Notes under the pieces: model-generated | Seen by the model: the letters and a program-made list of their open reading frames with translations, nothing else | Database searches by the model: none | What the model was told of the DNA's origin: nothing | Origin: an uncultured Christensenella sp. | GTDB taxonomy: Bacteria > Bacillota > Clostridia > Christensenellales > Borkfalkiaceae | Direction: 5' to 3' | Assembly (NCBI GenBank): GCA_910585595.1 | Contig: CAJUET010000006.1 | Location: 1-64,000 of the forward strand | Length of the DNA: 64,000 bases | Program-made: the position numbers and the translations under genes | Shown: piece by piece, positions 41,781 through 50,327 of the stretch | How positions within the stretch are numbered: position 1 is the stretch's first letter | Layout: each line of letters opens with the position of its first letter

Positions 41781-41809
41781 ATTATAGCATATCCGCATAG
41801 AATCGTCAA
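41781..41809 (-). promoter_or_regulatory. Promoter of the 34-residue peptide gene
   Basis: Minus strand TTGACG (41804-41809), 17 bases, TATAAT (41781-41786). Confidence 0.8.
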
Positions 41810-41819
41810 ATTAAATTTC

Positions 41820-42456
41820 CGTAACCAACACCCGCGAGCGTCTTGAAAATCGCGGCATGCCCAGTACGAGGGCGTTTTGGCATAATCTGCCGAAAGGGAG
41901 CGCGGCGGGGCGCACAGGCGCACTACCGCGCTCCACAGACAAAGGAAAAGCCGCAAGACGGCAAACAGAAAACCAACATAGCGGACTACGCCGAAGTCAG
42001 GATCAAAGCGCAACGGCGGCGGGAGCTCATTTATCGGAAAACAACCGCTTTTACGATAAAGAATGTGAATACCCCCAAATATGACGAGCCTATGCCGCCA
42101 TATTTGGGGGTATTCCGAATCGGCAGTAAAAAATGGCAACCGCATGAATTTCTTGCGAAGTTTTTAGCCTTCGCCGACTTTTGGCGGAGGCTGAAATTCG
42201 CACGCCTTTTCTTACAAAACGGCGAATTTTCGCCACACATACAACGCGGCGGCGCTTGCGCCGCACCGCTCCTTTTTCTCCCTGCGGCGCACCCCCGCAA
42301 AGTGCGACGCTATATTCTTTTCACATATTCAGAGTATATTATTAGTGTCCAATTTTGATTTGTTTTACCCGCGTTTTGTTCAATTCCGATTATTTTCACT
42401 GTTTGAATTTGATATAAAGAAAAATATTATTTCTCTACACTAAAAAATTGCATGGG
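41820..42456. other. Hairpin-rich noncoding region, candidate origin/packaging signal
   Basis: More than 600 bases without a supported gene but with several stable hairpins. GGAGCGCGG / CCGCGCTCC lies at 41897-41934. A perfect 17-bp inverted repeat (core ACCCCCAAATAT) lies at 42067-42083 and 42099-42115. AGCCTTCGCC / GGCGGAGGCT lies near 42167-42193, AAATTCGC / GCGAATTT near 42195-42228, and GCGGCGC-TT-GCGCCGC near 42250-42265. Single-stranded DNA phages place replication origins and packaging hairpins in such an intergenic region. Which hairpin does what is unknown. Confidence 0.6.
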
Positions 42457-42482
42457 AAAAGCGCCCCCGGAGGAGCGCTTTT
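42457..42482. terminator. Terminator after the prophage replication-type gene
   Basis: AAAAGCGC (42457-42464) and GCGCTTTT (42475-42482) with a GC-rich loop and T-runs on both strands, about 90 bases beyond the leftmost structural gene. Confidence 0.75.
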
Positions 42483-42572
42483 TTGCTTCATCGATTATAC
42501 GCCTATAAGCGCGGGCGTTCCGCGCTGTTTTTGCTTGCTATTCAATTCGCCTACGGGTTACAAATACGGAGG

Positions 42573-43658
42573 TCAACATCGTCGCGTTCTCCTTCGACGT
42601 TTCCAACAGTCGCAAGGCGTTCCGTCTGCACGGTGTCCCGTATCTTTACAATCTAAGCAGATAAAATGTCGCTTTAAGTCCTCTTCACAATAACCCAACC
42701 GTTCGAGGTGAACCCGCCGTTCCCGCGCATACCTTTCCTTTTGCTCCGTAATCTGTCTTACACGCTCGCGCAGATCTTCGGACGTTCCCTCTATTTCTTC
42801 CAAAGCCTCTGCCTTTGCAAGTTCAATTTCGGTCTTTCTAAGCCCTTGGAAGCAGTCGCTGTAATCTCGATCCGCTTTGAGGTTGTTCTCGATCTTGTTT
42901 AATCTCCTCTCTTCCGCGCACTGCACCGCAGCATAATAATCCGTGTACCCTGTTTGTGCGTTAAGCCGTTCTATTTGCTTCTGCTTGTCCTGTACGCCTT
43001 TTTGTATGTATTTCACGATTTGAGCCTTTAACTGCCGCATACGGCTTGATTTGACCCTAAATGTTACGCGAATCTTATGATTGATAGATTTCTCAATTCC
43101 CTCATCGCCCTCAACCTCGACAATACCGTTATCTTCATGACTTAGAATTTCGATTGTCCTTGATACAGTTGTCGGCGATATATTAAGTTTTCGGGCAATT
43201 CCGCGGTAAGAAGAATGAAGTCCGCGCGGAGAAAACCCGCGGATATAACCCAAAATTTCTATTTGTTCGGACGTCAAATATTTTTCCTGCCCGTTATCCT
43301 TAACGACTATAAAATAGAACCAATCCGGAATTTCGATATATTCTTTCGTTACCGGCTCTCCGCCCCTGAATTTATATTGAGAGATCTTTTCTCCGCGTTC
43401 AAACGAATCGCTGTCTTTAATCTTCCGAATCGTTCGTGCAATAGTTGGAATGGAACGATTATATCGAGCGCCTAATTCTCTATATTTGAACTTGGCGACA
43501 TTCTCACCGCGCCCGAAGCCGCGGATCGCACTTGCGATTATGCGATCGCTCCCCGTCAGATGAATATCTCCGAACACGCTTAAATCGAGCGGTCGACTGA
43601 TTTTCGCCGCGTGAGACTGTCCCGATCTATCAAGTTTTTCTGCCGTTTTTGGATTCAT
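42573..43658 (-). CDS. Winged-helix protein, possible replication initiator
   Basis: A 361-residue protein. Two helix-turn-helix units are visible: ELGARYNRSIPTIARTIRKI (about 64-83) and YRGIARKLNISPTTVSRTIEIL (about 151-172), the layout of many plasmid and phage initiators. A charged helical region follows (about 210-340), and the end has CLDCKDTG...GTPCDCW, four Cys in a CxxC...CxC zinc pattern like that of DnaJ/DnaC-type loaders. No HUH or polymerase motif is seen. Last gene of the leftward operon, 22 bases after dcm. Replication role is inferred from position and domains. Confidence 0.5.
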   Translation of the reverse strand: MNPKTAEKLDRSGQSHAAKISRPLDLSVFGDIHLTGSDRIIASAIRGFGRGENVAKFKYRELGARYNRSIPTIARTIRKIKDSDSFERGEKISQYKFRGGEPVTKEYIEIPDWFYFIVVKDNGQEKYLTSEQIEILGYIRGFSPRGLHSSYRGIARKLNISPTTVSRTIEILSHEDNGIVEVEGDEGIEKSINHKIRVTFRVKSSRMRQLKAQIVKYIQKGVQDKQKQIERLNAQTGYTDYYAAVQCAEERRLNKIENNLKADRDYSDCFQGLRKTEIELAKAEALEEIEGTSEDLRERVRQITEQKERYARERRVHLERLGYCEEDLKRHFICLDCKDTGHRADGTPCDCWKRRRRTRRC

Positions 43659-43680
43659 TCCTTTCCCTTCTTTCGGTTCT

Positions 43681-44679
43681 TTAACTCAAACGTTGTGATA
43701 ATTCATACTCCGCGATCGCCTCGAAGATCGGAAGCGCCTGATACGGTACTACCGCGTTTCCGATCCCTCTAAGTCTGTCCACCCGAGCGGAAACCCCATC
43801 AGCCACTCGACCCACGTCGGGTTCAGCTTCCCACCATTCCCCGCCGACATTCCCCGACGCTCCTCTTCCGTGATCGTCCCCTGCTCCTGCAAATTGCGCA
43901 GTTTCGTCCGCGCGCCCGAACAGCCCCAGCTCGTCGCCTGCGGCGTCGGATATAGGGCTACATACTTGTGCAGATTGAACTGATGAGCGCCGTTGAACCC
44001 AACGTTCTTGCTGTCTGCAACCGTAGGTGTCGGGAACGTTTCCCGAATAGTACCCCCCCCCTGCGCTTCGAAATATGCTACCTGCTCCGAAAGATGTTTC
44101 TGCTTCTGATTGACCCACCGCTCTGCCAGATTCGCGTTTGTCCGCCCCGAAAACTCCCCGTCGCTCGCCGTCGGCGTGCGCCACAAGGAACACACGCTCC
44201 CGCTTGTGCGGCGCTCCCACGTCACAAGCGCCCCATATTCCCCACCCCACGTGATACCCCAACGCGGCAAGGTCGGAAAGGATTCGTCGGAAATACCGTT
44301 GATTTTCTCTTGAAAATAAACCGGGCGTATTTTCACCGACAAACCAGCGCGGGCGAACTTCTCCGAGCACTCGCGCAACCTCTCCCCACAGGTCACGCTC
44401 GTCACGATCGCCCCGACCCTTTCCTGCAAGGCTGTAAGGCTGGCACGGGAATCCTGCGGAAACGACCGTGATTTCTTCGGGAGCGATTCCACGCTCTCTA
44501 AGCCGCTCATTTGTAACTGTTCGTATGTCATGCAGATTCGGCACTCCCTTAAAGTTCTTTGCAAGCACTTTGCTTGCGTACCCGTCTATCTCGCATTGGG
44601 CGACCGTTCTGAACCCCGCCCACTCTGCGGCAAGATCCAATCCGCCGATTCCGCTGCATAATGATATATGTTTTAACAT
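43681..44679 (-). CDS. dcm: DNA cytosine-5 methyltransferase
   Basis: A 332-residue C5 methyltransferase: motif I SLCSGIGGLDLAAEWAGF (residues 6-23), motif IV GFPCQPYSLAGKGRGDRDERDLW with the catalytic Cys (about 75), motif VI ENTPGL, motif VIII KRERVFLVAHADG, a variable target region (about 175-285) and motif IX/X RLRGIGNAVVPYQALPIFEAI. It methylates cytosine in an unknown sequence, probably to protect phage DNA from host restriction. Its start abuts the dam stop. About 270 codons of a second frame on the same strand lie inside it. Confidence 0.93.
   Translation of the reverse strand: MLKHISLCSGIGGLDLAAEWAGFRTVAQCEIDGYASKVLAKNFKGVPNLHDIRTVTNERLRERGIAPEEITVVSAGFPCQPYSLAGKGRGDRDERDLWGEVARVLGEVRPRWFVGENTPGLFSRENQRYFRRILSDLAALGYHVGWGIWGACDVGAPHKRERVFLVAHADGERRGVFGADKRESGRAVGQSEAETSFGAGSIFRSAGGGYYSGNVPDTYGCRQQERWVQRRSSVQSAQVCSPISDAAGDELGLFGRADETAQFAGAGDDHGRGASGNVGGEWWEAEPDVGRVADGVSARVDRLRGIGNAVVPYQALPIFEAIAEYELSQRLS
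43749..44564 (-). CDS. Overlapping reading frame inside dcm, phage-type protein
   Basis: A 271-codon open frame, same strand as dcm but shifted. The protein shows the features of a family that often accompanies phage cytosine methyltransferases: FPTLPRWGITWGGEY, SLWRTPTASDGEFSGR, TFPTPTVADSKN and, near the end, GKLNPTWVEWLMGFPLGWTD. The matching dcm frame at the same bases (EPDVGRVADGVSARVDRLRGIGNAVVP) is also a standard methyltransferase end. Likely start MTYEQLQMSGLE a few codons inside. Whether it is translated is unproven; it might be a fossil of how the two families arose. Confidence 0.5.
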   Translation of the reverse strand: MQRTLRECRICMTYEQLQMSGLESVESLPKKSRSFPQDSRASLTALQERVGAIVTSVTCGERLRECSEKFARAGLSVKIRPVYFQEKINGISDESFPTLPRWGITWGGEYGALVTWERRTSGSVCSLWRTPTASDGEFSGRTNANLAERWVNQKQKHLSEQVAYFEAQGGGTIRETFPTPTVADSKNVGFNGAHQFNLHKYVALYPTPQATSWGCSGARTKLRNLQEQGTITEEERRGMSAGNGGKLNPTWVEWLMGFPLGWTDLEGSETR

Positions 44680-45474
44680 TTAGACACCCCCCCCCATGAT
44701 CGTAAGCAACGGGGGTTGAAAGTTCATGTACAGCTTTTCCGTTCGCGCTGCGCCCGTTTGTGCCGTCGTTCGCTTCTCCGCTGTGTACCAACCTTTCAAA
44801 GCGTTGTTGTATAATTCGTTATCATAAGAGGAAAGAATTATTTTCGATTTACTGTTCACCACGACCCGCAACAGTTCTTCATGCTGTGCATCCGTCATTT
44901 CGTGCTTGTACATATTCTTATCGCGTAAATCGAGCGGATAAGGCGGATCAAGATATAAAAGCGCATCCGTACTGTTATATCGTTTAATGAGTTCGATCGC
45001 GTCAATGTTCTCGATCTGCGCCTGTTTCAAACGCCCGCACACATTCAGAACGACGTCGGGCAAGCGATTCCATACGTCTGCACAGCGCGGCCCATTGTGT
45101 TTTTGCACGTTTCGCCAACTCTTTTTTGAATGGTTGCACGTCGCATAAGACTGATGAAAGCGCACCACCGTCCGCCGCGCCTGTTCTACGGGATCGTCTG
45201 ATTTCTCCATACAGGAAAGGAACTCTTCCCGCGACCACGGTGTGAGATCCAACGCCCGCGCGAGTTCTTCCGGGAAGTCCCGGCACACCCGAAATAGATT
45301 TACGACGTTTCCGTCAATATCGTTGATTGTTTCGATCCTGCACGCAGATTTCGTAAAAAACACCGCGCCGCTCCCGAAGAACGGTTCGCAGTAGACTTTA
45401 TGCGGCGGAAAAAACGATACGATCCACGGCGCAATCCGCCATTTAGCTCCCGCATACTTTAATAGCGCGTTCAT
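44680..45474 (-). CDS. dam: DNA adenine N6-methyltransferase (Dam/D12 class)
   Basis: A 264-residue D12-class enzyme. KYAGAKWRIAPWIVSFFPPH and YCEPFFGSGAVFF form the AdoMet pocket, and LLYLDPPYPLD holds the catalytic DPPY (about residue 177). It methylates adenine, classically in GATC, though target specificity is not certain. Placed between a winged-helix gene and dcm in the prophage operon, so probably for protection of element DNA. Confidence 0.93.
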   Translation of the reverse strand: MNALLKYAGAKWRIAPWIVSFFPPHKVYCEPFFGSGAVFFTKSACRIETINDIDGNVVNLFRVCRDFPEELARALDLTPWSREEFLSCMEKSDDPVEQARRTVVRFHQSYATCNHSKKSWRNVQKHNGPRCADVWNRLPDVVLNVCGRLKQAQIENIDAIELIKRYNSTDALLYLDPPYPLDLRDKNMYKHEMTDAQHEELLRVVVNSKSKIILSSYDNELYNNALKGWYTAEKRTTAQTGAARTEKLYMNFQPPLLTIMGGGV

Positions 45475-45480
45475 CGCTTT

Positions 45481-45717
45481 TCAAACTCTCGCTTCCTTTT
45501 TCAGATCCAACTTGCCTTCTTTGGTTATTACGATCAGACCTGCGGCGGCAAGTTTGCCGACGTTATAACGCACGGTGGAACGCGCACAGCCTAATTTTTC
45601 CGCCAATTCGTGATAACTTACACGCCGTGCGCCGTCTATCAAATATTCTTCCGATAACATACGGTACAGCCGCACCGCCACTTTTTCAAGTGCATTCGCC
45701 GGTTCCTGCATTGACAT
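45481..45717 (-). CDS. Small winged-helix DNA-binding protein
   Basis: 78 residues with a MarR/GntR-like winged helix: VSYHELAEKLGCARSTVRYNVGKLAAAGLIVITKEGKL (about 38-75). It overlaps the upstream coiled-coil gene by 37 bases and ends 6 bases before dam. Probably an element regulator or replication accessory. Confidence 0.65.
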   Translation of the reverse strand: MSMQEPANALEKVAVRLYRMLSEEYLIDGARRVSYHELAEKLGCARSTVRYNVGKLAAAGLIVITKEGKLDLKKEARV

Positions 45718-46270
45718 TTCCCGCCCCCTTTTCCGTTTTCTTTTTCTTCGTCTTATTCCGATACTCTTTCATCAATTTATCCGCAAGCGTTTCCGCCGCT
45801 TGTTCCGGCTCCCCTTCTGCGCCCTCTGCGCTTTGCCTTGCACTTCCGTCTGTTTGCTCGGCTTCCTCGTTCTCCCCGTTCTCCTGCGCCGCCTGCGCGC
45901 TCTCCGCGCCTTCTTCAATGGTTGTCATGTCTATTCCGAGCCGTTCCGCAAGATCCGCGAAAAATTCTTGTGCTTCCTGCCGTATTTCCTCGTCGATCAG
46001 TTTTTTTATCACGTTCGGTTTTCGGAAGATCAAATATCTACGTTCTTTTCTCGGAATCAATTTCTTGTGCTTTTGGAGAATTCTATATTCTTCCTGCGCC
46101 TCCTCGATTTGGCACTTTAATTTCAGAAGATAATATTCGGTGCAGTATTCGTTTAATATCTGAGCCCCTATTACCGGGTACGCTTCACCATAGAGCGTAG
46201 GACGCGCTTCGTTCAGATCGTCGAAAATTTTATAAAACGAATCGTTTAATTCTCTGATTTCATCCTTCAT
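45686..46270 (-). CDS. Coiled-coil protein with acidic tail, unrecognised
   Basis: 194 residues. The first 120 are charged and helical (LLKLKCQIEEAQEEYRILQKHKKLIPRKERR), then a Glu/Ala/Gly-rich low-complexity acidic stretch (about 120-165) and a basic end (EYRNKTKKKKTEKG). Overlaps zot by 4 bases (ATGA), so translationally coupled to it. In filamentous phages genes beside pI are assembly partners, but no homology is recognised here. Confidence 0.55.
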   Translation of the reverse strand: MKDEIRELNDSFYKIFDDLNEARPTLYGEAYPVIGAQILNEYCTEYYLLKLKCQIEEAQEEYRILQKHKKLIPRKERRYLIFRKPNVIKKLIDEEIRQEAQEFFADLAERLGIDMTTIEEGAESAQAAQENGENEEAEQTDGSARQSAEGAEGEPEQAAETLADKLMKEYRNKTKKKKTEKGAGNVNAGTGECT

Positions 46271-47094
46271 ATAACGTTCTCCTGCTTGTTTTTTTCCTCG
46301 ATCTCCTGACGATATTTCGGTTTGCCGGACTTGTAGAACTTCTTTTCCCGCTCCGTGATCTTTTCCGTTTTCGTCTGCGGCGGATAATCGAAGTCTTTCC
46401 CTTCCGCAGGTAAGAACTCTTTCAATTTTTCGTGGCTGTCGAAATTCTCGAAGATATTACCCTCGTGTACTTTCGTGGTTTCCTTGTATGTTTTTTCGCC
46501 CTTTTCTATGTATTGCTGGGCGGCGCTCCAATTCTCGAACTCACGGCAATACCACGTTGATTTGGCGACGTTCCCCGCGGCGTCTTTCTCGTTCTCCATC
46601 CTCTGTATCTCGATGACGTGCACGCCGAGTTCCTTTATGTTTCTATCTATCAGCATCCCGCGCTGCGCAAGTAGGTAAATGTCGTAATATCCTTGTCGGT
46701 GGATCTCAAATGCGTAACTTGCCCAATCCGGGAACGTTGCGCTCTTGCGGCTGTCATAAATCCGCTGTGCTTCGTCGATGACGAGCGTACTCCCGGGCGC
46801 TATCCGCTCCGTGTCTATTTCCTCGTTCTCGACCCCGAAGTAATAACCGTTAAGAAAATACGGCTCGTAATACTTCCGATACCCAACGTGCAGTTTTACG
46901 TTGTAATTCGTATAGAACGGAACTTTATCCGGCACGGTATAATTTCTGTCGTATTTCCTGTTCGCCTCCTCGATGATCCGGCAGGAACGGCGCAGGAGAT
47001 TCCTGCCATCGGTAATATACTTCTCTTTAAGGAGATACGTTGCAAACGCTGTTTTCCCCGCCCCCGTTTCGCCGATGATGAACGTTAAACTCAT
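46267..47094 (-). CDS. zot: Zot/pI-family assembly ATPase
   Basis: A 275-residue P-loop protein of the zonula-occludens-toxin (Zot) / filamentous phage pI family. Walker A is GETGAGKTA at residues 7-15, Walker B STLVIDEAQRIYDSR (about 106), and FEIHRQGYYDIYLLAQRG and ELGVHVIEI follow the family pattern. In inoviruses pI drives extrusion of the single-stranded DNA virion through the membrane. The usual C-terminal membrane segment is not visible; the end is charged (about 230-275). This may be supplied by the neighbouring membrane proteins. It is the best evidence for an inovirus-like element. Confidence 0.82.
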   Translation of the reverse strand: MSLTFIIGETGAGKTAFATYLLKEKYITDGRNLLRRSCRIIEEANRKYDRNYTVPDKVPFYTNYNVKLHVGYRKYYEPYFLNGYYFGVENEEIDTERIAPGSTLVIDEAQRIYDSRKSATFPDWASYAFEIHRQGYYDIYLLAQRGMLIDRNIKELGVHVIEIQRMENEKDAAGNVAKSTWYCREFENWSAAQQYIEKGEKTYKETTKVHEGNIFENFDSHEKLKEFLPAEGKDFDYPPQTKTEKITEREKKFYKSGKPKYRQEIEEKNKQENVI

Positions 47095-47119
47095 AACTTA
47101 AATATTTTTCAGAAACCCC

Positions 47120-47148
47120 TTGACTTTTTTTTCGGAATTGCATATAAT
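47120..47148 (+). promoter_or_regulatory. Promoter of an intergenic small RNA
   Basis: TTGACT (47120-47125), 17 bases, TATAAT (47143-47148), in the only sizeable gap of the structural operon and pointing against it. Confidence 0.75.
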
Positions 47149-47154
47149 GTAAGT

Positions 47155-47222
47155 GTCATCAGGACAGATGCGCTTCGGCGTATCAACCCACGTCAGCCGT
47201 AAGGGGGCGTGGTCTTTTTTTA
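47155..47222 (+). ncRNA. Candidate small RNA between zot and the 647-residue gene
   Basis: About 68 nt. It contains GATGCGC-TTCG-GCGTATC (about 47165-47182), a UUCG-loop hairpin, then CCACG / CGTGG (about 47191-47213) followed by TCTTTTTTT, a terminator. No ORF is present. It is antisense to the operon transcript. It may be a regulatory RNA or, as in M13, the RNA-polymerase-made primer for second-strand synthesis. Confidence 0.55.
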
Positions 47223-49163
47223 TTTTCTTTCCTTTTTATTTTTGAAGTGCTTATTCCATGCCTTCATTTTTTTCTTATATGTCTTTCTATGTTTCCGCGT
47301 ATCATTATGCACTTCTGCTTGGATCTTCTTTAATTCTTTTTTAGTTAATTTATCTTGTGTTTTTTCTAAATCACCGGGGAAAATTGATTTCGGGGGCTTC
47401 CCGTTCCCCTGCTTCACTCCGACGATCACTTGCCGTCCGACAATCGAATCTTTTTTCAATGTAGCGTGTTTCTTCGGCTTTAATACAAGTTTCGGAATGT
47501 AGTTCTTTCCCTCTTTCAGTTTCTGTTCCTTGCCCTTGCGGGAATAGACCTTCACCACCGCGAGCGCACCGTCGTCCTTCCGCTGCTCGATCGCCGCGAT
47601 ATTCCGCGGTTTTTTTATGTCTGAACGTCCGCTTAAATATCCGTCCGTGGTCTTGTATATCCTGCCCGTTTTATCCGGCTTAGGATCGGGCGCATTGTAT
47701 TTCTCCTCTCTGCGCCGCTTCACAGCCCGCGCTATCATCCGGAACGGCGCCGAGATCATCAGCCATATCAGAACGGCAAAGCGCTGCATTAGCCACCACA
47801 CGCCTTTTAACAGCCATAACAACGCCCTTCCGATAGACTTCAAAAACTTACCTACGGCGGGAATGAAAATTCCGAGGATCGTCGGCAACAAAATCAACAC
47901 GGCAATTACAACGATTAAGTACACCCACCAAGTCGACTTACCCGTGAAAAAACACTTTAATGCGTTCCAAATTTTTTCAAAAGTATTAAATAACCGCGAT
48001 AAAACCGTATCAGGCTTATTACTTGGACGTTCGCCGCTCGTCTGTTTACCGTCTACAACTCCCAAATTATATACTTTTCCGTTCGTTTCAAATTTTAAGC
48101 GCAAAATACTTACGTCCGAAACCTCAGTATATTTTTTACGAATCAATTGTGAAGGACTCGAAGTATATTCATAGTTAGTCTCTGCAAAAAGCAAAACCCA
48201 TTCTTTATTTGCTATTGCTTCTTTATCTGGGTCTTTTAAGTTATTGGAAGCAGAAAACTTTTCAGCGGATTGAACACGATTCCAAGTATAAGTTTTCGTA
48301 AACAATGTTCCTACTACTGTTACGGTATCTACATTCGATAACGTAACTATCTTTGATTCTTTTTCGCCGTACTCTTTTTTTACTACGCTATGATTTAATT
48401 CATTTCCAATACCCGAAAGATCAACCGATTGCGATGTATAATAAACATCAGCGTCAATCAATTTATCCATAGGTTTATTTGTTGAAAACGCAACATAATG
48501 ATTATCTTGACTTTTATGCCCGCCAAAGATAACTCCCGTCCAGTTTCTCAAATATCCGACAAATTTATCCGTAATTTCAATCGTCTCTATTTCTATACAA
48601 CCGTAATGAACTTCACCATTTTCTACAAGTACTCCCCATAGCTTGCCAACCTCAAAAGCAACAGCATTTATCGTATTATCGTTGCCCGTTTCCTCGTCAA
48701 TATCTTTTATCCATTTACGGTAAATGCTCGTAATATTGTAATAACGAATTATATCCTCGACCATAACAAAGTTATCGACTTTATACTTACAAAGCACCCC
48801 ATCACAACTTAACAACGTTAAAGAGTAAAGGCGCGTTCCGTCAACATTTTCCGTAAGCGACATATTGATTTCCGTCGCTACGAGATTTTGCGTTTTCTGC
48901 GACGGTTGATATGTATATATGAAAAGTTCGCCCGCAGTACTTTCCGCGATCTGTATGACTTTTATCGAATAATCTCTTGCGTTGTCGGGGTATTCCTCAA
49001 CGTTAAAATTTTCGTCTTTCTGCAAGTCCTCTAATGCACCCGTGTAACCCGTTTCAGCCGCGAAAGCGGTTACGCCCGCTGCGCCCGTCAGAAATAACGG
49101 GAGTATTAAGAGCATAACCGCCAACACCGCGAAAAAGCGTTTATGTAGTTTCCGCTTTTCCAT
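47220..49163 (-). CDS. Large exported membrane protein, unrecognised (prophage)
   Basis: 647 residues. A signal peptide (about 1-36, VLAVMLLILPLFLTGAAGVTAFAA) is followed by an extracellular domain of about 380 residues rich in Thr/Ser and aromatic residues, a hydrophobic region with two or three membrane segments (about 410-495), and a strongly basic cytoplasmic tail (about 500-647, many Lys). The topology fits a phage adsorption/assembly membrane protein (pIII/pVI-like role) or a host-surface component. No domain is recognised. Its gene is upstream of zot in the same operon. Confidence 0.6.
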   Translation of the reverse strand: MEKRKLHKRFFAVLAVMLLILPLFLTGAAGVTAFAAETGYTGALEDLQKDENFNVEEYPDNARDYSIKVIQIAESTAGELFIYTYQPSQKTQNLVATEINMSLTENVDGTRLYSLTLLSCDGVLCKYKVDNFVMVEDIIRYYNITSIYRKWIKDIDEETGNDNTINAVAFEVGKLWGVLVENGEVHYGCIEIETIEITDKFVGYLRNWTGVIFGGHKSQDNHYVAFSTNKPMDKLIDADVYYTSQSVDLSGIGNELNHSVVKKEYGEKESKIVTLSNVDTVTVVGTLFTKTYTWNRVQSAEKFSASNNLKDPDKEAIANKEWVLLFAETNYEYTSSPSQLIRKKYTEVSDVSILRLKFETNGKVYNLGVVDGKQTSGERPSNKPDTVLSRLFNTFEKIWNALKCFFTGKSTWWVYLIVVIAVLILLPTILGIFIPAVGKFLKSIGRALLWLLKGVWWLMQRFAVLIWLMISAPFRMIARAVKRRREEKYNAPDPKPDKTGRIYKTTDGYLSGRSDIKKPRNIAAIEQRKDDGALAVVKVYSRKGKEQKLKEGKNYIPKLVLKPKKHATLKKDSIVGRQVIVGVKQGNGKPPKSIFPGDLEKTQDKLTKKELKKIQAEVHNDTRKHRKTYKKKMKAWNKHFKNKKERK

Positions 49164-49174
49164 TTCCCACCGCC

Positions 49175-50275
49175 TTATAAAATGATATGGTCATCGTCTG
49201 GCGTAATACTATCCGCAGGGACGAATAACGGCGTGAAATCTGCCGCAATGTTTTCTTTCGTTACAACTTTCGAAAGAATAACCTTATCGCCGTAATATAC
49301 TTCACAAGTCGCCTTACAGTCAATGTACGGGTACGCCCCACCGTTTGCCCTTGTCAAACCCTCTAAAACTGTTTCTGCACTCCCCTGAAAGTGTAACATT
49401 TTCATCACCATTTCTTGATCGGCAGTAAAAAGATAAAACGATTCGTAGGGACTACCGTTAATATGAACGTCCGTTATGCCGCCGGGAGATACGTATCCCA
49501 CATGACAAGGTCCGTTAAGACCGCAATCTCTTAAAAGTTGTTCTTTGAATGTGAGTTCCGCTTTTGTTGCTCTGATAGAAGGGCGCAATGTTCCCACCCC
49601 AAATTCACGGATATATGGACTAAAAACATACTTGTATCCGTTGAAAGTTATTTTTGAGTCGAAATTATTGAAGTTATAAATAGGTTTGCCGTTGTTCATC
49701 CCTGTTTGGGTCAAACTTCCTATATCAAGAACCACCTCTGTCGGACGGGCAATGTAATCGACCGCTACCGTCGCATAGACGTTTTCGTGGTTCGTATCAA
49801 TCCGCAGTTCGATCTTCTCACCGAACGCCTCGGAACAAGTTAAAAGAATCTCCTGCTGATTGACCGAAGCGGTGACGTAATCTGTAACCGTCTTTCCGCT
49901 TGCCCATGTGCTTTGCGCGTTCTTGAACGAAAGCGAAGCCCGCAATCTCTTATCCGTCGTATTTTCCGGGGAGAATCTCACCTTAATTTTTACGGCAGTT
50001 TCCGCTTCAGCAGGTACGGCGTTCGCTTCGTATTCTTCCGCGCTCAATGCGTACGCAGTAAGGGTGATCCCGCTTTGTTCGCTGTCGCTCATAAGCACGT
50101 TACCTGCGATCAAATCGCTTCCTCCCTCTTCCGCAACTTCCTGCTTAAACCAATTCGAGGGCTTTTGTTTGCCGTGCCCCCAAAGTTCCAACCCGCCCAA
50201 CGTTGCGCCGCCTAAAACCACAAGCGCGAGCAAGCCCGAAAAAAATTTCTTGATTCCGCCTTTTTCACCTTTCAT
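49175..50275 (-). CDS. Membrane-anchored beta-rich protein, unrecognised (prophage)
   Basis: 366 residues with one N-terminal membrane segment (about 12-30, FFSGLLALVVLGGATLGGL) after a basic start, then a soluble outside domain of mixed beta character (VKIKVRFSPENTTDKRLRAS; EKIELRIDTNHENVYATVAV). Eleven bases upstream of the 647-residue gene. Possibly a virion or assembly protein. Nothing resembling a known family is seen. Confidence 0.6.
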   Translation of the reverse strand: MKGEKGGIKKFFSGLLALVVLGGATLGGLELWGHGKQKPSNWFKQEVAEEGGSDLIAGNVLMSDSEQSGITLTAYALSAEEYEANAVPAEAETAVKIKVRFSPENTTDKRLRASLSFKNAQSTWASGKTVTDYVTASVNQQEILLTCSEAFGEKIELRIDTNHENVYATVAVDYIARPTEVVLDIGSLTQTGMNNGKPIYNFNNFDSKITFNGYKYVFSPYIREFGVGTLRPSIRATKAELTFKEQLLRDCGLNGPCHVGYVSPGGITDVHINGSPYESFYLFTADQEMVMKMLHFQGSAETVLEGLTRANGGAYPYIDCKATCEVYYGDKVILSKVVTKENIAADFTPLFVPADSITPDDDHIIL

Positions 50276-50327
50276 CTTTCTTTCTCCTTTTATTCTTTAC
50301 GCCATGCGTGCGGCGCTGCACTTCTTT

